This document shows, one piece after another, positions 11,300 through 23,104 of a stretch of DNA of 64,000 bases (position 1 is its first letter; each line of letters opens with the position of its first letter). The notes beneath the pieces are model-generated. The model was not told the DNA's origin. It made no database searches and saw only the letters and a list, made by a program, of their open reading frames with translations. The stretch covers positions 370,733 to 434,732 of the forward strand of contig MNCI01033651.1 of the NCBI GenBank assembly GCA_015680685.1, in the 5' to 3' direction. The position numbers were made by a program, and so were the translations under genes. The stretch is from Gnetum montanum (taxonomy: Eukaryota > Streptophyta > Gnetopsida > Gnetales > Gnetaceae).

Positions 11300-12152
11300 G
11301 TAAAAAATTAGATTAATTTCACCCTTGGTGTACTATTTTAAATGAAAAAGCTTATGAATGATACCGAATCAATGGGCTAAATTACAAAGGCAAGTAGAGG
11401 AGTTACTTGAAAATGATTTTGTGAGAAAATCCATTACACATTGTGTAGTTCTAGTGGTTCTAGTGCCAAAGAGGAACAACAATGAATAGAGGATGTGCAT
11501 GGATTCTAGGGCAGTGAATAGAATAATAGTGAGGTATAGGTTTTTTATTCCAAGAGTAGATGATATGCTTAATGTTCTTACTAATGTTGATATTTTTAGC
11601 AAAACTAATTTGAAGACTGATTACCATGAAATTAGAATCAGGCCTAGTGATGAATGAAAAATAACTGTCAAGACATTGGATGGATTATTTGAGTGATTCA
11701 TGATGTCATTTGGGCTCACGAATGCACCTACTACATTCATGAGGTTGATGCATGATGTGTTAAAGGACTTGATTAGGAAGTGTTGTATTGTATTTTTTGA
11801 TGATATTTTGATGTATAGATCTAATGAGAAAGAGCATTTGGATCATTTGTGGATGGTGTGCCTTAATTTGGAGAAGGCACAGTTTGTGATCAATGTAGAG
11901 AAAAGTCATTTATTCAAGAGGGAAATCACATATTTAGGGCATGTAGTTTCTAAAAGCCAAATTAATATGAAAGCTACCAAAGTGAGCATAAATAGAGATT
12001 GGCCAACTCCTAAGAATGTTGGAGAGGTAAGATTATTCTTTGTTATAGTAGGTTTTTATAGATTGTTTATTAAAAATTTTAGTGGTATTTCTTGGCCTAT
12101 GTTTTTTTTGTTGAAGAAAAATAAATATTTCACATGGGATAATGAAACCTAA
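11300..12152 (+). pseudogene. Reverse transcriptase of the plus-strand chromovirus
   Basis: The segment 11700-12152 is open for 150 codons. It contains MSFGLTNAPTTFMRLM, VFFDDILMY with both catalytic aspartates intact (11799-11804), EHLDHL, KSHLFKREITYLGHVVS and TPKNVGEVR. The upstream part (11360-11700) keeps the palm and fingers order (WAKLQ.Q..ELL, VLVPK, KTDYHEIRI) but has stops and shifts. Only one missense change is obvious within the catalytic block (LMY for LVY), so this is the best preserved pol domain here. The element as a whole is defective. Confidence 0.9.
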
Positions 12153-12189
12153 TGGTGATTTGACTTGTTAAAAGCAAAAGTTACCAGTG

Positions 12190-12600
12190 AACTAGTGCTT
12201 GTAATTTCATATTTTTAAAAGCTTTTTTAGGTGGCCAATGTAAGTGGACTTGCCGTTAGTGGTTTACTTTCACAAGAAGGTAGGCCTGTTGCTTTCTTTT
12301 CAAAAAAGTTAAATGAGTCAAGGAAAACATATAGCATATATAATAAGGATTTGTATGCTATTATTTAAGAAATCAAGCATAGGAGGAATTATTTGTTGCC
12401 CAAGGAGTTCACTTTGATGACAGATCAAAGCACTATAATTTATAAGCTCTTAGAAGAAGTTGAATGTAAAGCACATGAAGTGGGTTGCATAGTTGTAATA
12501 ATTTAATTTTGTATTAAAACAAAAAAGGGAAAAAACCAATGTAGTGGTTGATGCATTGTCCATGGTGCATGTGGTATATTTTAGTGTACCTTATGTAGAA
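12190..12600 (+). pseudogene. RNase H remnant of the plus-strand chromovirus
   Basis: The frame reads VANVSGLAVSGLLSQEGRP, then AFFSKKLNESRKTYS and NKDLYAII, then FTLMTDQ. This is the gypsy RNase H pattern (DAS...GAVLSQ, A.FSKKL, Y...KE..AI, TD...L). The first catalytic Asp of the DAS motif reads as Asn. A stop follows DLYAII. Confidence 0.75.
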
Positions 12601-12729
12601 GGTATGTGTGATTTGACTAAATTGTATGAGCATGTTATTAATTTTGGGTAGGTTTGGATAAGCCTCAAAGAATCATTGTTGAGTAGGATACACTAGTGGA
12701 GGAACTATCATATTCAACATGAAATATTA

Positions 12730-13660
12730 TTCAAGATTGAAAAGGTATATGTGCCTAATTGTGGTTTTAGGAAAAATAAATTTTTTTGAAAAGAATTATA
12801 GTGGCATGGAAAGTCATATGGACAAGGATAATATTTTAGAACTTATGGGTATATACTATTCTTGACCTGATATGAAAAATAAGGTTTTGAAATTTGTGAA
12901 GAAGTGTTTGACCTTTTAGAAGTTCAAAGAAGATAAAAGAATGGATGAACATTACATGCCTTTGCTGATTCCCAAGGATTCATGGGAAAGTATGTCTATG
13001 GATTTTGTGAGTGGTATTCCAAAAACTAAAAGTGGAAAGGATGTAATTTTTATTGATGTGGAGATGTTCTCTAGGATGGCATGCTTCATTCCATGGAAAA
13101 AAGATGAGTGATGCTTCTCATGTTACAAATTTGTTTTTCTAGCATGTTATAAACTTTCATGGAATTTCTTTAAATATTGTTAATGATAGAGACTACATAT
13201 TTACCAGTCACTTTTGGAGGTTCCTTTGGAAACTTAGTAAATGTTTCTAGTGCATATCATCCAAATATGATGTCGAAAAAAAGGTGGTGAATAAATCCTT
13301 GTTGAACATATTAAGACTTTTATGTGATGGATAGCTAAATAAGTGGGAAAACTTATTATGTCATGCTAAGTTTTTATACAATAATGCTTTCCATATTTCC
13401 ATTGGTAAAAGCCCATTTGAGGTAAAATATAGCTTTTATCTTAAGATAGTGGACACTTTGAAGAGCTTTGATGATGAAGCTTAACTAAGTATCCATTTTG
13501 TGTAAGAGGTTAGGGATCTCCATGCATAAGTAAAATCAAATCTTAAGAAAAATATTGAATAGGGTCCTTAAGAGGAATGAGAGTAACAAAGAAAAAAAGC
13601 CAAATTTTTGTATGAGTAACTTGGTTAGGATGCACTTGAAGAAGAAGTAATTAAGAGGTG
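12730..13660 (+). pseudogene. Integrase of the plus-strand chromovirus
   Basis: Landmarks appear in order. VYVPN lies at about 12747, and a decayed zinc-binding stretch ends in FVKKCLTF, where the CX2C pair is partly lost. Then come DSWESMSMDFVSGIPKTKSG with the first catalytic Asp and VIFIDVEMFSRMACFIPW. NLFF.HVINFHGISLNIVND follows, with the second catalytic region NDRD and F.S.FW. The C-terminal part retains RDLHA. Stops and frameshifts are scattered throughout. Confidence 0.8.
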
Positions 13661-13674
13661 TTAACTTCTCCAAG

Positions 13675-14043
13675 TTGAAAGCTAAGAAAATGGGGCCTTT
13701 CAGAACTAAATTCAAGATTAATGATAATTATTTTTATATTGAATTACCTAATGATGTTGGTATAATATTTAATGTTTTAGATCTTATGCATTATCATGAA
13801 CTAGTTGATGAGGAGACCATACATGACAACATCAATAAGTTGAAGGGGACTATTGATTCATCCATGCCTTTGATAAAAAGGAAGATAATCGTACTTAAGT
13901 GGAGGAAAGGTTTAAGTACTCAAGGAGGGAAGAGGCATAAGTACTTGATTGATTGGAAGGATCAATTCATTAATGATGTTGTATGGGTCGAAGAGACTAA
14001 ACTTCATGAGTGGGAGATCACTATACCTCTACTTCCTTATTGA
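13675..14043 (+). pseudogene. Integrase C-terminal tail with chromodomain-like end
   Basis: An open stretch of 122 codons ends at the element's stop. The first half has GPFRTKFKINDNYFYIELP and VFNVLDL-like sequence, the GPF/Y module of chromovirus integrases. The second half ends with KYLIDWKDQFINDVVWVEE, matching the chromodomain core YL.KWKG....ATWE. Chromodomains of such integrases bind heterochromatin marks and steer insertion. The intact frame contrasts with the rest of pol and may be chance preservation. Confidence 0.8.
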
Positions 14044-14077
14044 CATAAGTTTACTTTTTGAAGGGTGGGAGAGCTAG

Positions 14078-14996
14078 TGAGGGAACATCTCTTTTAATTC
14101 CCTTTTTCTTTTTCCTATGTGTGATTTTTTATAGGTTCTAGGCTCTATGGAATTGTCTTAGAGGTCAAGAAGGCATCTTATCAAAGAGTTGGAGCTTCAT
14201 AGAAGACATTTAGAGCATGCAAGAGACATCTCTATCAAGAGTTGAGTCTTCATAAGGGACACCTTAGAATTGCTGGAGATGTCTTACAAATTGCTGGGAT
14301 GTCTTAGGCAAGACGTCTTAATTATAAGAAGATGCCTCACCCATGAAGGAGATGTCTCCCAGACACGAGATTCATCTCTTCTTAAAGTTGTGTTTTAGCA
14401 GAAGATAACTCGTACGATCAAGGAAAGTTATAAAATTAACCATTTCAATTCAAAAAATAGTTGGGAGAAGATTAAAAAAGATAGAAAAATTATGGGATCT
14501 TTAAGTTAATCTTGAGAAAGGTTTCCCTCTTGTCTTGTTTTTCCAATAAATAGTGGTGTGTTCATGCTTGTATGACCATGAAGAGGTGAGATGTCATGAA
14601 AGTTCATTAGTTGAGCTTGAGCAAGAGTCTGAGAGAGCATATTGAGTGAGTGCATGTATGGTTGTAGCTTCAAGATCAGTTATGTTATATATTGACATAT
14701 GTACTTGGTCTTGCTTATGAGTTGAGATCTCACTTTTAGGTTATGAGAGAGAATCTCCATCAGTTGTGTCTTGCATTAAGAGTAGCTATTATATGGTTGT
14801 AGAGCCTCATGCTTTGTAGCATTGTTTGAGCATTATGAGGGATTTTCTTGGATGTTGTGTGGGTTTTGGAATCTTGATGTAATCTTCTTTTAACAATTAA
14901 AGATAGATAATTTTTTATCATATAAATTATTATTCATAATATCTAGATTTGGTATGTTGAAGATGATTTTCTATTGTAGTGAGCCTACTCCAGTAA
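14078..14996 (+). repeat. 3' LTR of the plus-strand chromovirus
   Basis: It pairs with 8370-9308. The purine-rich GAAGGGTGGGAGAG at 14060-14073 lies just before its TG start and fits the polypurine tract. Confidence 0.85.
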
Positions 14997-16855
14997 TGTC
15001 CCATTTCTAATTATGGAGTGGAGTTGTATTATAATATGTAAATAATATTATTAACCTTTGGATGAAGAGGTGCCTCATTATGAGGAGCTTTATCTTTTAC
15101 AATATCCTTTTAGGGGTTTGATGTATGATATTCAAGACTAGGGGCTTAGAGGTCATGCGAGCATGAAGTGGTAAAGCCAACAATGGTGAGTGACAAGAGC
15201 AAATTGAAGCAAGATAAGAAGAAATTGATCATCCCTTTGATCTTATAACCTAACCATGAAGGTAGTTTTGGATTGTTATTATTTCCCTTTCTTCCTCTAG
15301 TGTTACTAGAAGCTTTTGTTTTTATAACAAGCCTTCTTTTCTAATGCTAGTAAAAGCAGGAAATAATTTTCTATGATTACTTTTTTTAGGTAGTTATTAG
15401 TCTTTGGTACCACCAAGGCACAGATACCCCTAAATAGCTTGTAATGGTGTTTAATAAGCTAAATGTGACTCAAAGTATATAATAACCAAAATTTATCTAG
15501 GTAAATAGGAAGATCAAACTTAAGATTTTTTGTCTTATATGTAATTAGTATCTATCTCTTCTAGATATAGCTTAGCATGCTTTGAAAGAATTGAATAGCT
15601 TTTTTATAAGTTTAGCTTTTATTTCCTATGTAGCACACATATAATGAATGCATGGTTTTGAAGAAAACTCCAATCTCAAATTTTAAACTTTTTCCTAGTA
15701 AACTTCCCAAAGTAAAATTGAAAAAGCTTTGCTAAATAGAGGAGGAAACTAAGGAAATAAAATTATTCATAAATTTTAGATAAACATGAAGATGACAATA
15801 GTTTTATGCTAGACTAGTTAAGGACTAATAGTCATAAAACTATCTCATCCAACTAGAATAACAAAAATAAGCTAAACCTTAGTTCACAAGGAAAATAGCC
15901 TATTTAAAAATCGACAATCCATTGACATGTGACTTTGCAATTTTCACACCAAACAAAAGGAAAGGCTAACCAAATATAAATACAAGATGAAAAATTGATC
16001 TAAAAGAGATAGAGGAACCTATTTAAAATGCCATTTTGTATCTCAATTATTTTCTTTTCTATTTCTACTACTCCTCGTGATGCTCCCAAAAATATCTCCC
16101 CTTTAAATAGATCTACTCTATTCTTTTTATAGTAGCCTTTAGAAATTACAATCATTATGAAATTTTAAAGCTTCATATTCTATTAATGCAGGTTGTTGGA
16201 TAGTTTCTTGGTGAATTTTCTTCATTCTCTACATCTTAGATAGTTGTTGAGATAACTTTGCATGATAGAAAAGAGCCTTAAAGCTTGATTCATTATACAT
16301 GCTATTAAGCTTCTGATGTTTATTTTCCTTGTAATTAATTTGGTTGGTGAATTTGTTTTCTTTACTGAAGAAGTTTCCATCTTGATTTTAGCAATGATTT
16401 AGTAAATTTTAATTGATTCATGAATTTGGCTTATCTTTAGTAAGCCTTTTTGAGCACTTATTTCTCCTGTTATTGATTCAATTAGGAAGTTCATTAAAAT
16501 TTTCTAGAAGCTTTTGCATAGATTTTGAACCTTAATTTGAGCTTTGAATGATTTTAGCTCTTATTTTGGTAATAGGCTTGTTTGTTCTGAAATAACAAGC
16601 ATTCTTTTAGCACATCTTCAGCTCTAAGTTAAATCGAAAATTCTCACATTTCTCTATTTTGAGCTTAAATAGTGATCTTATGCTTTAATGTTGGCTTCAT
16701 GTGTTAATGACAGCTTTGTGCTAATGGCAGATCTATGCTTTAATGGTGGTAGCTCTACTTTAGATCAAACTTTGTTTATAGATTCTATTTTTTGCTAAAT
16801 TCAAGTGTAGAGCCTTTTTGAATTTGTTTGTAAAGTTATTTTTGGTTCATTATAT
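14997..16855. other. Unassigned AT-rich stretch
   Basis: Nothing recognisable was found on either strand. There are no long open frames and no LTR landmarks. It may be a decayed part of the interrupted copia element or older sequence. Confidence 0.4.
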
Positions 16856-16859
16856 GAAG

Positions 16860-18335
16860 GATTTAACATGGCAAATAAAGATATGTAGATGAAAACTTTC
16901 TACCTAAATGAAATTACACTTCATTTATTTGCTGATGTGGTGGTGTTGATGTGGTAGATGAAGTTTTGTAAATGAAAATTTTCTATCTATAGGAAAACTA
17001 TGCTTCATCTACATGTTGATGTGATAGATGAATCTATCTAGACGGAAATTTTCCATCTAGATGAGAACTACACTTCATCTACTTGTTGACGTGGTGATGT
17101 TGATGTGGTAGATGAAGCTATATATATGAAAATTTTTCATTTAGATAAAACTATGCTTCATGTACTTGCTGACATGGTGATGCTAATGTGATAGGGCCAA
17201 CATGGTAGGCACTAATGTGGTAGATGAAGCTATGTAGATGCAAATTTTTCATCGAGATGAAAATTTCATTTCATCTACTTACTGATGTGGTGATGCTGAC
17301 AAGGCAGATGAATCTTTGTAGATGGAAATTTTTCTTCTAGATGAAATATAAACTTTATCTGGATGTTGACATGGTGGTGCTAACATGGCAAATAAAGCTT
17401 TTTAATCTAGATGGAAACTATCCATCTAGATGAAAACTGTGCTTCATTTACTTGTTAACATGACGATGCTGATCTAGTAGTGTTGACGTGGTAGATGAAG
17501 TTATGTAGATGGAAATTTTTCATCTAGATGAAAACTACATTTCATTTACTTGTTGATGTGGCATTGATGATGTGGCAAAACTAACATGGAAGATGAAGCT
17601 TTATAGATGGAAATTTTTGTCTAGATGAAAACTACACTTCATCTACTTGCTGACATGGGGAAGCTGACATGATAGATGAAGCTACTTAAATGCACAATTT
17701 TCCATCTAGATGAAAAATATGCTTCATCTACTTGCTGATGTGGTGATGTTGATGTGGAAAATGAAGCATTTTAGATAGAAATTTTCCATCTAGATGAAAT
17801 CTATGCTTCATCTACTTACTAATGTGGTGATGTTGACAAAGAAAATGAAGCTACTTAGATGGAAATTTTTCATCTAGATAAAAACTACACTTCATCTACT
17901 TACTGACTTGGTGATGCTAACATTGTAGATGAAGCTTTACAGATGAAAATTTTCCATCTAGATGAAAAATGTGCTTCATCTACTTGTTGACTTGGTGATG
18001 CTGACATGGTAGATGAGGCTATGTAGATGGACATTTTTCATCGCAATGGAAGTTATGTTTCATGTACATGTTGACATGGCAGTGTTGTCATGGTAAGTGA
18101 AGCTTTGTATATGAAAATTGTCCATCTACATGAAAATTACTTCATCTACTTATTGATGTGGCAATGCTGATGTGGTCGATGAAGCTTTGTAGATAGAAAT
18201 TTTCTATCTAGATGAAAACTACACTTCATCTACTTGCTAACATGGTGATGTTGATGTGGTAGGTGCTAATGTGGCAATGTTGCATGGGAAATGAAGCTAC
18301 TTAGATGAAACTTTTCCATCTAGAAGAAAAATAAA
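16860..18335 (+). repeat. Tandem array of about 17 inverted-repeat units of about 85 bp
   Basis: Each unit begins TAGATGAAG, then GTAGATGG, then the near-palindrome TTTTCATCTAGATGAAAA (perfect at 17517-17534), then CTTCATCTA. It closes with a spacer built from GATGTGG/GATGCTGA words. TAGATGAAG and CTTCATCTA are exact reverse complements (for example 17926-17934 and 17974-17982). About two thirds of every unit can therefore fold back on itself, with a central XbaI-like CATCTAGATG. Unit starts are spaced 70 to 112 bases, mostly 82 to 86. No protein is encoded. Confidence 0.9.
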
Positions 18336-19536
18336 ATCTTCAAGTAGAGAAGAAAAAAATGACTGTGATGGTTGTGGTAGTGACAATAGTAGGAAAAATA
18401 ACAATGCATTGTAATGTAGAGAATGCAACTACAACTGCATGGCGAGGAAAGTGTTGTGACAATCAAAGGTACAATAGGGGGCTACGAGGGTCATGTGGCT
18501 AGTAGAAGGTCATAGTAGTGTAGTGGCATGACCAAGAAAGAAAGGTTATCTTGGTGCTAGTGGCATAAAATACACATTTCTCATATGGTAGCAAAAGAAG
18601 GATTTATGTGGCACCAATGTAAGAACGCTAGTGATGGTGTTTGGAACTATAAGAAGTGGTGGAGGAGGTAGTGAAAAGAGGCAATGTTAGTGGCAAGCCT
18701 AGAGAATAAGTGGTAGAGATAATGGTAAGGAAGGATGTGAAAAATCTTTCCTTCTTTCATCTAGATGAGAGACAAGCACTATAGTTGAAGGAAAGTTGAT
18801 GTGGAAGATGAGGTTATCTAGATAAGGGTTTTTCATCTAGATGGAAATGCACCTTATCATTTTGGATTTCTATCTTGACTCATGTGGTGCTCACTCCAAT
18901 AGTTAATGTGGAATATTTAAAGAATGAGAACAACATTTTTATTTTTCCATTTAGATGGATAATCACTGCTAAAATTGAAGGCTTAAAACTAAATTCACCG
19001 CTTAAAATAACTTTTAAACATGATGATTTTTCAATGTGTCTAGATGTGAATAATGAATCTAGATAGAACATGCTTCCCATGATAGCTTAAGTGTCATATG
19101 AGCTTTAGAAATAGGGGAACTTTGAGCTCATCTCATGCTTTGGTGTGTGACACACCTTCAAGTAGAATTCCTTGATCTATTTCCAGTTTTGTGAGCTATC
19201 TTCACAAGAAAACATGGTATAATTGACCAAACTCTTCTTTCTAAAACTACTTATGAGCTAAAAAACTAGATTAGGAGAGACACTTTATTTTTTTCATCGT
19301 GCTGAAAGAAAATGTCCACTAAACTAGTTGAAGTGGTAAAACTCCCTTTTTCTAACTGAGCTTCCTTTCTTTGAAACAATGGTTTCTTAACTATTGGTTC
19401 TAATGCAGGTTACCATTAAAATAGTTCTTGAGCTTCATGGTTTTGTTTTGAATGAGCTTGACTTATTTTTGGTTAAGGAATTCGAGGCTTAACTAGTATA
19501 AGCTTTGTTTCTAATGTTTAATTAATTTTCATAGTT
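18336..19536. other. Flank of the hairpin array with scattered decayed units
   Basis: Isolated remnants of the array core occur near 18759 (TTTCATCTAGATGA), 18828-18845 (TTTTTCATCTAGATGG), 18950 and 19050. The array therefore once reached at least to 19070. Otherwise there is no recognisable feature. Confidence 0.5.
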
Positions 19537-19916
19537 CCTAAACCCTAAATCCTAGAACGCCTAAATCCTAAACCCTAAACCCTAAACCCTAAACCCTAAA
19601 CCATAGATCCTAGATCCTAAACCCTAAATCCCGAAACCCCAAAACCTTGAAACCCTAAACCATAAATCCTAAATCCTAAACCCTAGAACCCTAAACCATA
19701 AACCATAAATCCTAGAACCCTAAACTCTAGAACCCTAAATCCTAAACTCCAAAATCCTAAACCCTAAATCATAACCTCTAAACCCTAAACCTTATAATCC
19801 ATGACCCTAAATCCTAAATTCTATACCCTAAACCCTAGAACCTAAATACTAAACCATAAATCCTAAACCCTAAACCATAAAATCTAAATCCTAAACCCTA
19901 AACCCTAAACTCTAAA
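19537..19916 (+). repeat. Degenerate interstitial telomere-like tract (CCCTAAA)n
   Basis: About 380 bases are made of CCCTAAA units and one- or two-base variants such as TCCTAAA, CCATAAA and CCCTAGAA. Runs of two to five perfect CCCTAAA units remain, for instance near 19570-19600. CCCTAAA is the C-strand form of the usual plant telomere repeat. Decay and flanking sequence on both sides make it interstitial. Confidence 0.95.
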
Positions 19917-20219
19917 TTTTTTGATTCTTTTCTTATGGTAATAATACTGCTCAAAAGTCTCTCATTTTTCATTGGTAGCATGAGAAGAATTGAGCTCATA
20001 ATTATATGGTTAAAGTTGTTTCATGTTAATGATAAATTATTGCATCAAAAATCATTTTCCCAGAAAAAAATCCTTCTTTATATAATTATGTACAAATAAA
20101 GATAGAAATGACTACAAGCTAAAATATTTTTTGGTAAAAAATACCTATAGCTTAAGGCTAATAGAGATGAAAAAACCCTAGTCCTAAAACTTTACAATCA
20201 AAGCATACTAACAAATACA

Positions 20220-21440
20220 TTAGCTAGCCTATTTAGTGCTGATGCCAAGATATCTTTTTGGAATCTTGGCTTTTGGGTTATTTGGATGGTCAGTCGACTT
20301 GATTTTTTAGCTTCTAGCGTCACTGGTGTCTACCATTAGGGTTTAGTGCTAAGACTGGTGATTTGAGAGGTCATTGGAAACTTCATTTGGCAATTTATCC
20401 CTAAAAAATATGCTAGATAGCCTATTTAGTACTAGAGTTAGCATATAAATGGAGGATTTGACTAATTTCAACCACTTCTTAGCTTAGTTTTTGAGGTTTC
20501 ATCACTATGAGAGGCTTAGGATAGGTTCTATGATTAGAGTGAGGCATTTGAAGGTTGATTGGACTGGTTGATGGGTTGTTCTTAGTTTTTCTTAAGATTT
20601 ATACATTTGCCAATGTATTTAATGGTCATACTAGTGTATATTTTGGGGTTTGATTAGTTTTAACCTATTTTTGGCTAATCATTTGGGGTTTTAGGGTCAC
20701 TAGAGGCTTCAAGTAGGTCTCAAGGCTAGGGTTAGCAATTTTGAAGGCTATTAGAGGTCTTATTAGTTTATTTTATCCCCAATCCACCCACAAATATACT
20801 AGCTAGCATATTTAATACTCATTCCAACATACTTTTTGAGGAAGTTTACATTTTGACACCTTTTTTTGGTAGAGTTGTTAGGGTTTTGGGGCTGCTAGAT
20901 CCTCCAATTAGGATTTGTGGTTACGCTTGGAAATTTGAAGGTTACTTGGAAGTATTATTTATTTATTTCATCACCATTATTCATATTAATACACTGTCCA
21001 ACATATCTTTGGCCTGTAGTCAATGTATAAATATTTAGAATGCTTTGTTTTAGGTGTTTTCTTGGGCATTTTTGAGCACTTGGAGTATCCCAATGGTAAT
21101 GTCTAGGGTTCTAGCTTAGGATGGAGCTCTACTAACCATAATGGGTTAAGGGTGGAGAGATAGGAGATGCATCTTGGTCATGTCTAGAGCCTACAATCCA
21201 TTCTAAGATTTTAATGCTTTCTTGGACATCAATCCCAGCGTATTTTTTGTTTAAAGTTATACATCCTATTGTGTTGGGATTTTTTGTGGTTTATTTGGAA
21301 GGCACCATGTGGGGTCCATCCAAGGTTAAAAGGTTGTTCAAGATCCAATACCAAACAAACCTACTGTATTTATGACTTTTCATATGTGAACATTAAGTTC
21401 ATTAGGTGTTAGGTAGGCATTATGGGTGTAATGGTTACTA
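20220..21440 (+). repeat. About 190-bp imperfect tandem repeats upstream of unknown gene copy 1
   Basis: A recurrent block, with variants of ATACTAGCTAGCCTATTTAG then CCAACATAT.TTTTTGG, recurs near 20220, 20410, 20610, 20805, 20990 and 21235, so the period is about 190 to 245. Between these come GGTTTTAGGGTCACTAGAGG-like blocks. A related series with the same basic spacing precedes the second gene copy (58090-60150). No coding sequence is seen. They may be part of the gene's 5' region. Confidence 0.6.
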
Positions 21441-21606
21441 TACCAACAGATAAATACATGGAGGGTTTTTACATTAGAAATTTTGTGCTAACTATTTTCT
21501 CTTACTTGGTTATTGGAAAAAAAAATCCTTTGAAAACTAGGCTTTCACCCATTTTTGGCTTCATTTCCATCTACAATTAGCATATTTTTAGCCATTCCTC
21601 ATCAAC

Positions 21607-21765
21607 ATGACAACTGAAAATTCTACTTCAACCTTGCAAGAGGTCAAAGAGGAGAGGAGGAACCAACAAGAATCCTATACTTGAGGAGGTAGATGTTACT
21701 ACTAGAGGCATATCCCATATACCAAAACCCTCCATTGGTGAAAGTTCTTCCAACATGACTACTAG
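21607..21765 (+). pseudogene. Unknown gene copy 1, tentative exon 1
   Basis: The exon starts at an ATG at 21607 (MTTENSTSTLQEVKEERR) and ends at the donor CTACTAG|GTGCCC. Copy 2 has the matching donor CTACTAG|GTACCA at 60534, and the sequence just after the donor (TTTCTCAC) is shared too. The start codon is uncertain: the ATG frame meets a TGA after 25 codons and does not give the phase 2 that exon 2 needs. Confidence 0.45.
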
Positions 21766-23104
21766 GTGCCCTTTTCTCACTATTTGTTACTAGTTTTTGC
21801 CCAAAGTATGGAGAAGTTTTGTGTTGCCTAGACTTGCATGTTGGGAAAATTTCAGTTTATGTGGATTAAATTTTGTGTCTAGATTATGTTAATATGTTCA
21901 CATTGTGATTTTGGCCTTAGGGACTTTGTATGAAAAATTATGAATTTTTCTTTGGCCATGTTCTATGCATTTTGACTATATTTTGTTGAAAAGTGGCCAA
22001 ACTTTGTGATTTTTTACAACTATATGGTACAATTTTTTTGAGTCCATAGTATTATTCTACAGTTTTTAATAGTTTTAACAAAGGTCAAATCCCTATTTTA
22101 AAAGCTAGTATTAATTTATTATGATTTTTTCTAGAGACAACTATGCAGTGATTTTTTAGTTTTTTTACCTATTTTTGGCTTGCAAAGATTGATAGTGTTG
22201 ACATACTTTGATAATTTTTATAGCAACGTCCCATCCTCTTGGGGATTTTTTGGATAGTGTAGAAGGGTTCTACACAAGAGTTGGAATTTTTGAAATTTTT
22301 TTTGTGATTTTCCCATAGGTTTCAATGTAGCTGTTTCATTGCAAACTGGGTTTTTTAGAAAAAATTGAAAGTGATTTCAAGTCGTAATGTGAATTTTTAT
22401 ATGCCTATTGTTGTAACATTGGAATGGATTTTCTATTGAATTATGAAAATTTACACTATCTAGACTTGGGAAAAAACTTTTTTAATTAACCTTTTTCAAA
22501 TTTTTGCTTACATGAACTACCCTATATAGTTGTAGTTTTAGTTGTTAGGCCTACAAGCCTCCTAGCTTGGATTGGTAGCATTGGTCAATGTTTTGTGTTT
22601 TGTAGACTATGTTTAAATTTTATAAGATTATTTACATGAATTATATTTATTTTCATCAGTTTCTTGAATTTTTCAAAATTTTTATCTAGTTTACCTAGTG
22701 TTTTTACTATAGCTGTTCCACCGTAAACTAGTATTTCTAGTTAAAATTTCATCAAATTCAAGTTGAAAGTTTTACACTAGTTAATGCATTGTTGATCATG
22801 GGTTTAAAATTTTTATAGGCTTGTTCTCATAGTTTAACACTTGACATAAAATTTCTGTGATTTTTTATGCATTCTTTAACTATGTGATTACCATCTTTCT
22901 GCTAGGTTACTCACTTTTTTACTTAGTTTTTTTGCAAAAATATCAATAGGTTGAAGTTTGGTTCTTTATTGTAGTTATAATTTTTGATTTAGTTTTTTAG
23001 TTTTATATTTTGACATTGACATTATATTTTTTATTTTTATTTAGAATTGTTGAATTTTTACTTATTGTTATATAGTGTTTTAATCATTTCATTTAGTTAT
23101 GCAG
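21766..23104 (+). other. Intron 1 of unknown gene copy 1 (about 1.34 kb)
   Basis: It is a T-rich stretch with many TTTTT runs, ending in ATGCAG|GG at 23104. The counterpart in copy 2 is 60535-61943 (about 1.41 kb), which shares short blocks such as GTAGA.GGGTTCTA. Introns of similar length in both copies argue against retroposition. Confidence 0.55.

Larger units (their letters stand above)
8370..14996 (+). mobile_element. Nearly full-length Ty3/gypsy chromovirus with both LTRs
   Basis: It spans 5' LTR (8370-9308), primer site (9314), gag, protease, reverse transcriptase, RNase H, integrase with a chromodomain-like tail, polypurine tract and 3' LTR (14078-14996), about 6.6 kb in all. The domain order PR-RT-RH-IN is that of gypsy elements, and the chromodomain marks a chromovirus. 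The LTRs align along their full length but differ at many sites, so the insertion is old. No clean target-site duplication is visible (ATTAG before, TGTCC after). It sits inside a copia gag. Confidence 0.9.

Noticed and set aside
8365-15001. Target-site duplication of the plus-strand chromovirus
   Set aside because: ATTAG before and TGTCC after do not match, and boundaries are uncertain by a few bases.
16860-18335. Hairpin array as a CRISPR array
   Set aside because: Eukaryotic context, diverged repeats, spacers are the same GATGTGG words rather than unique sequences, and no cas genes.
19537-19916. A true chromosome end
   Set aside because: The tract is degenerate and has more than 19 kb of sequence on both sides.
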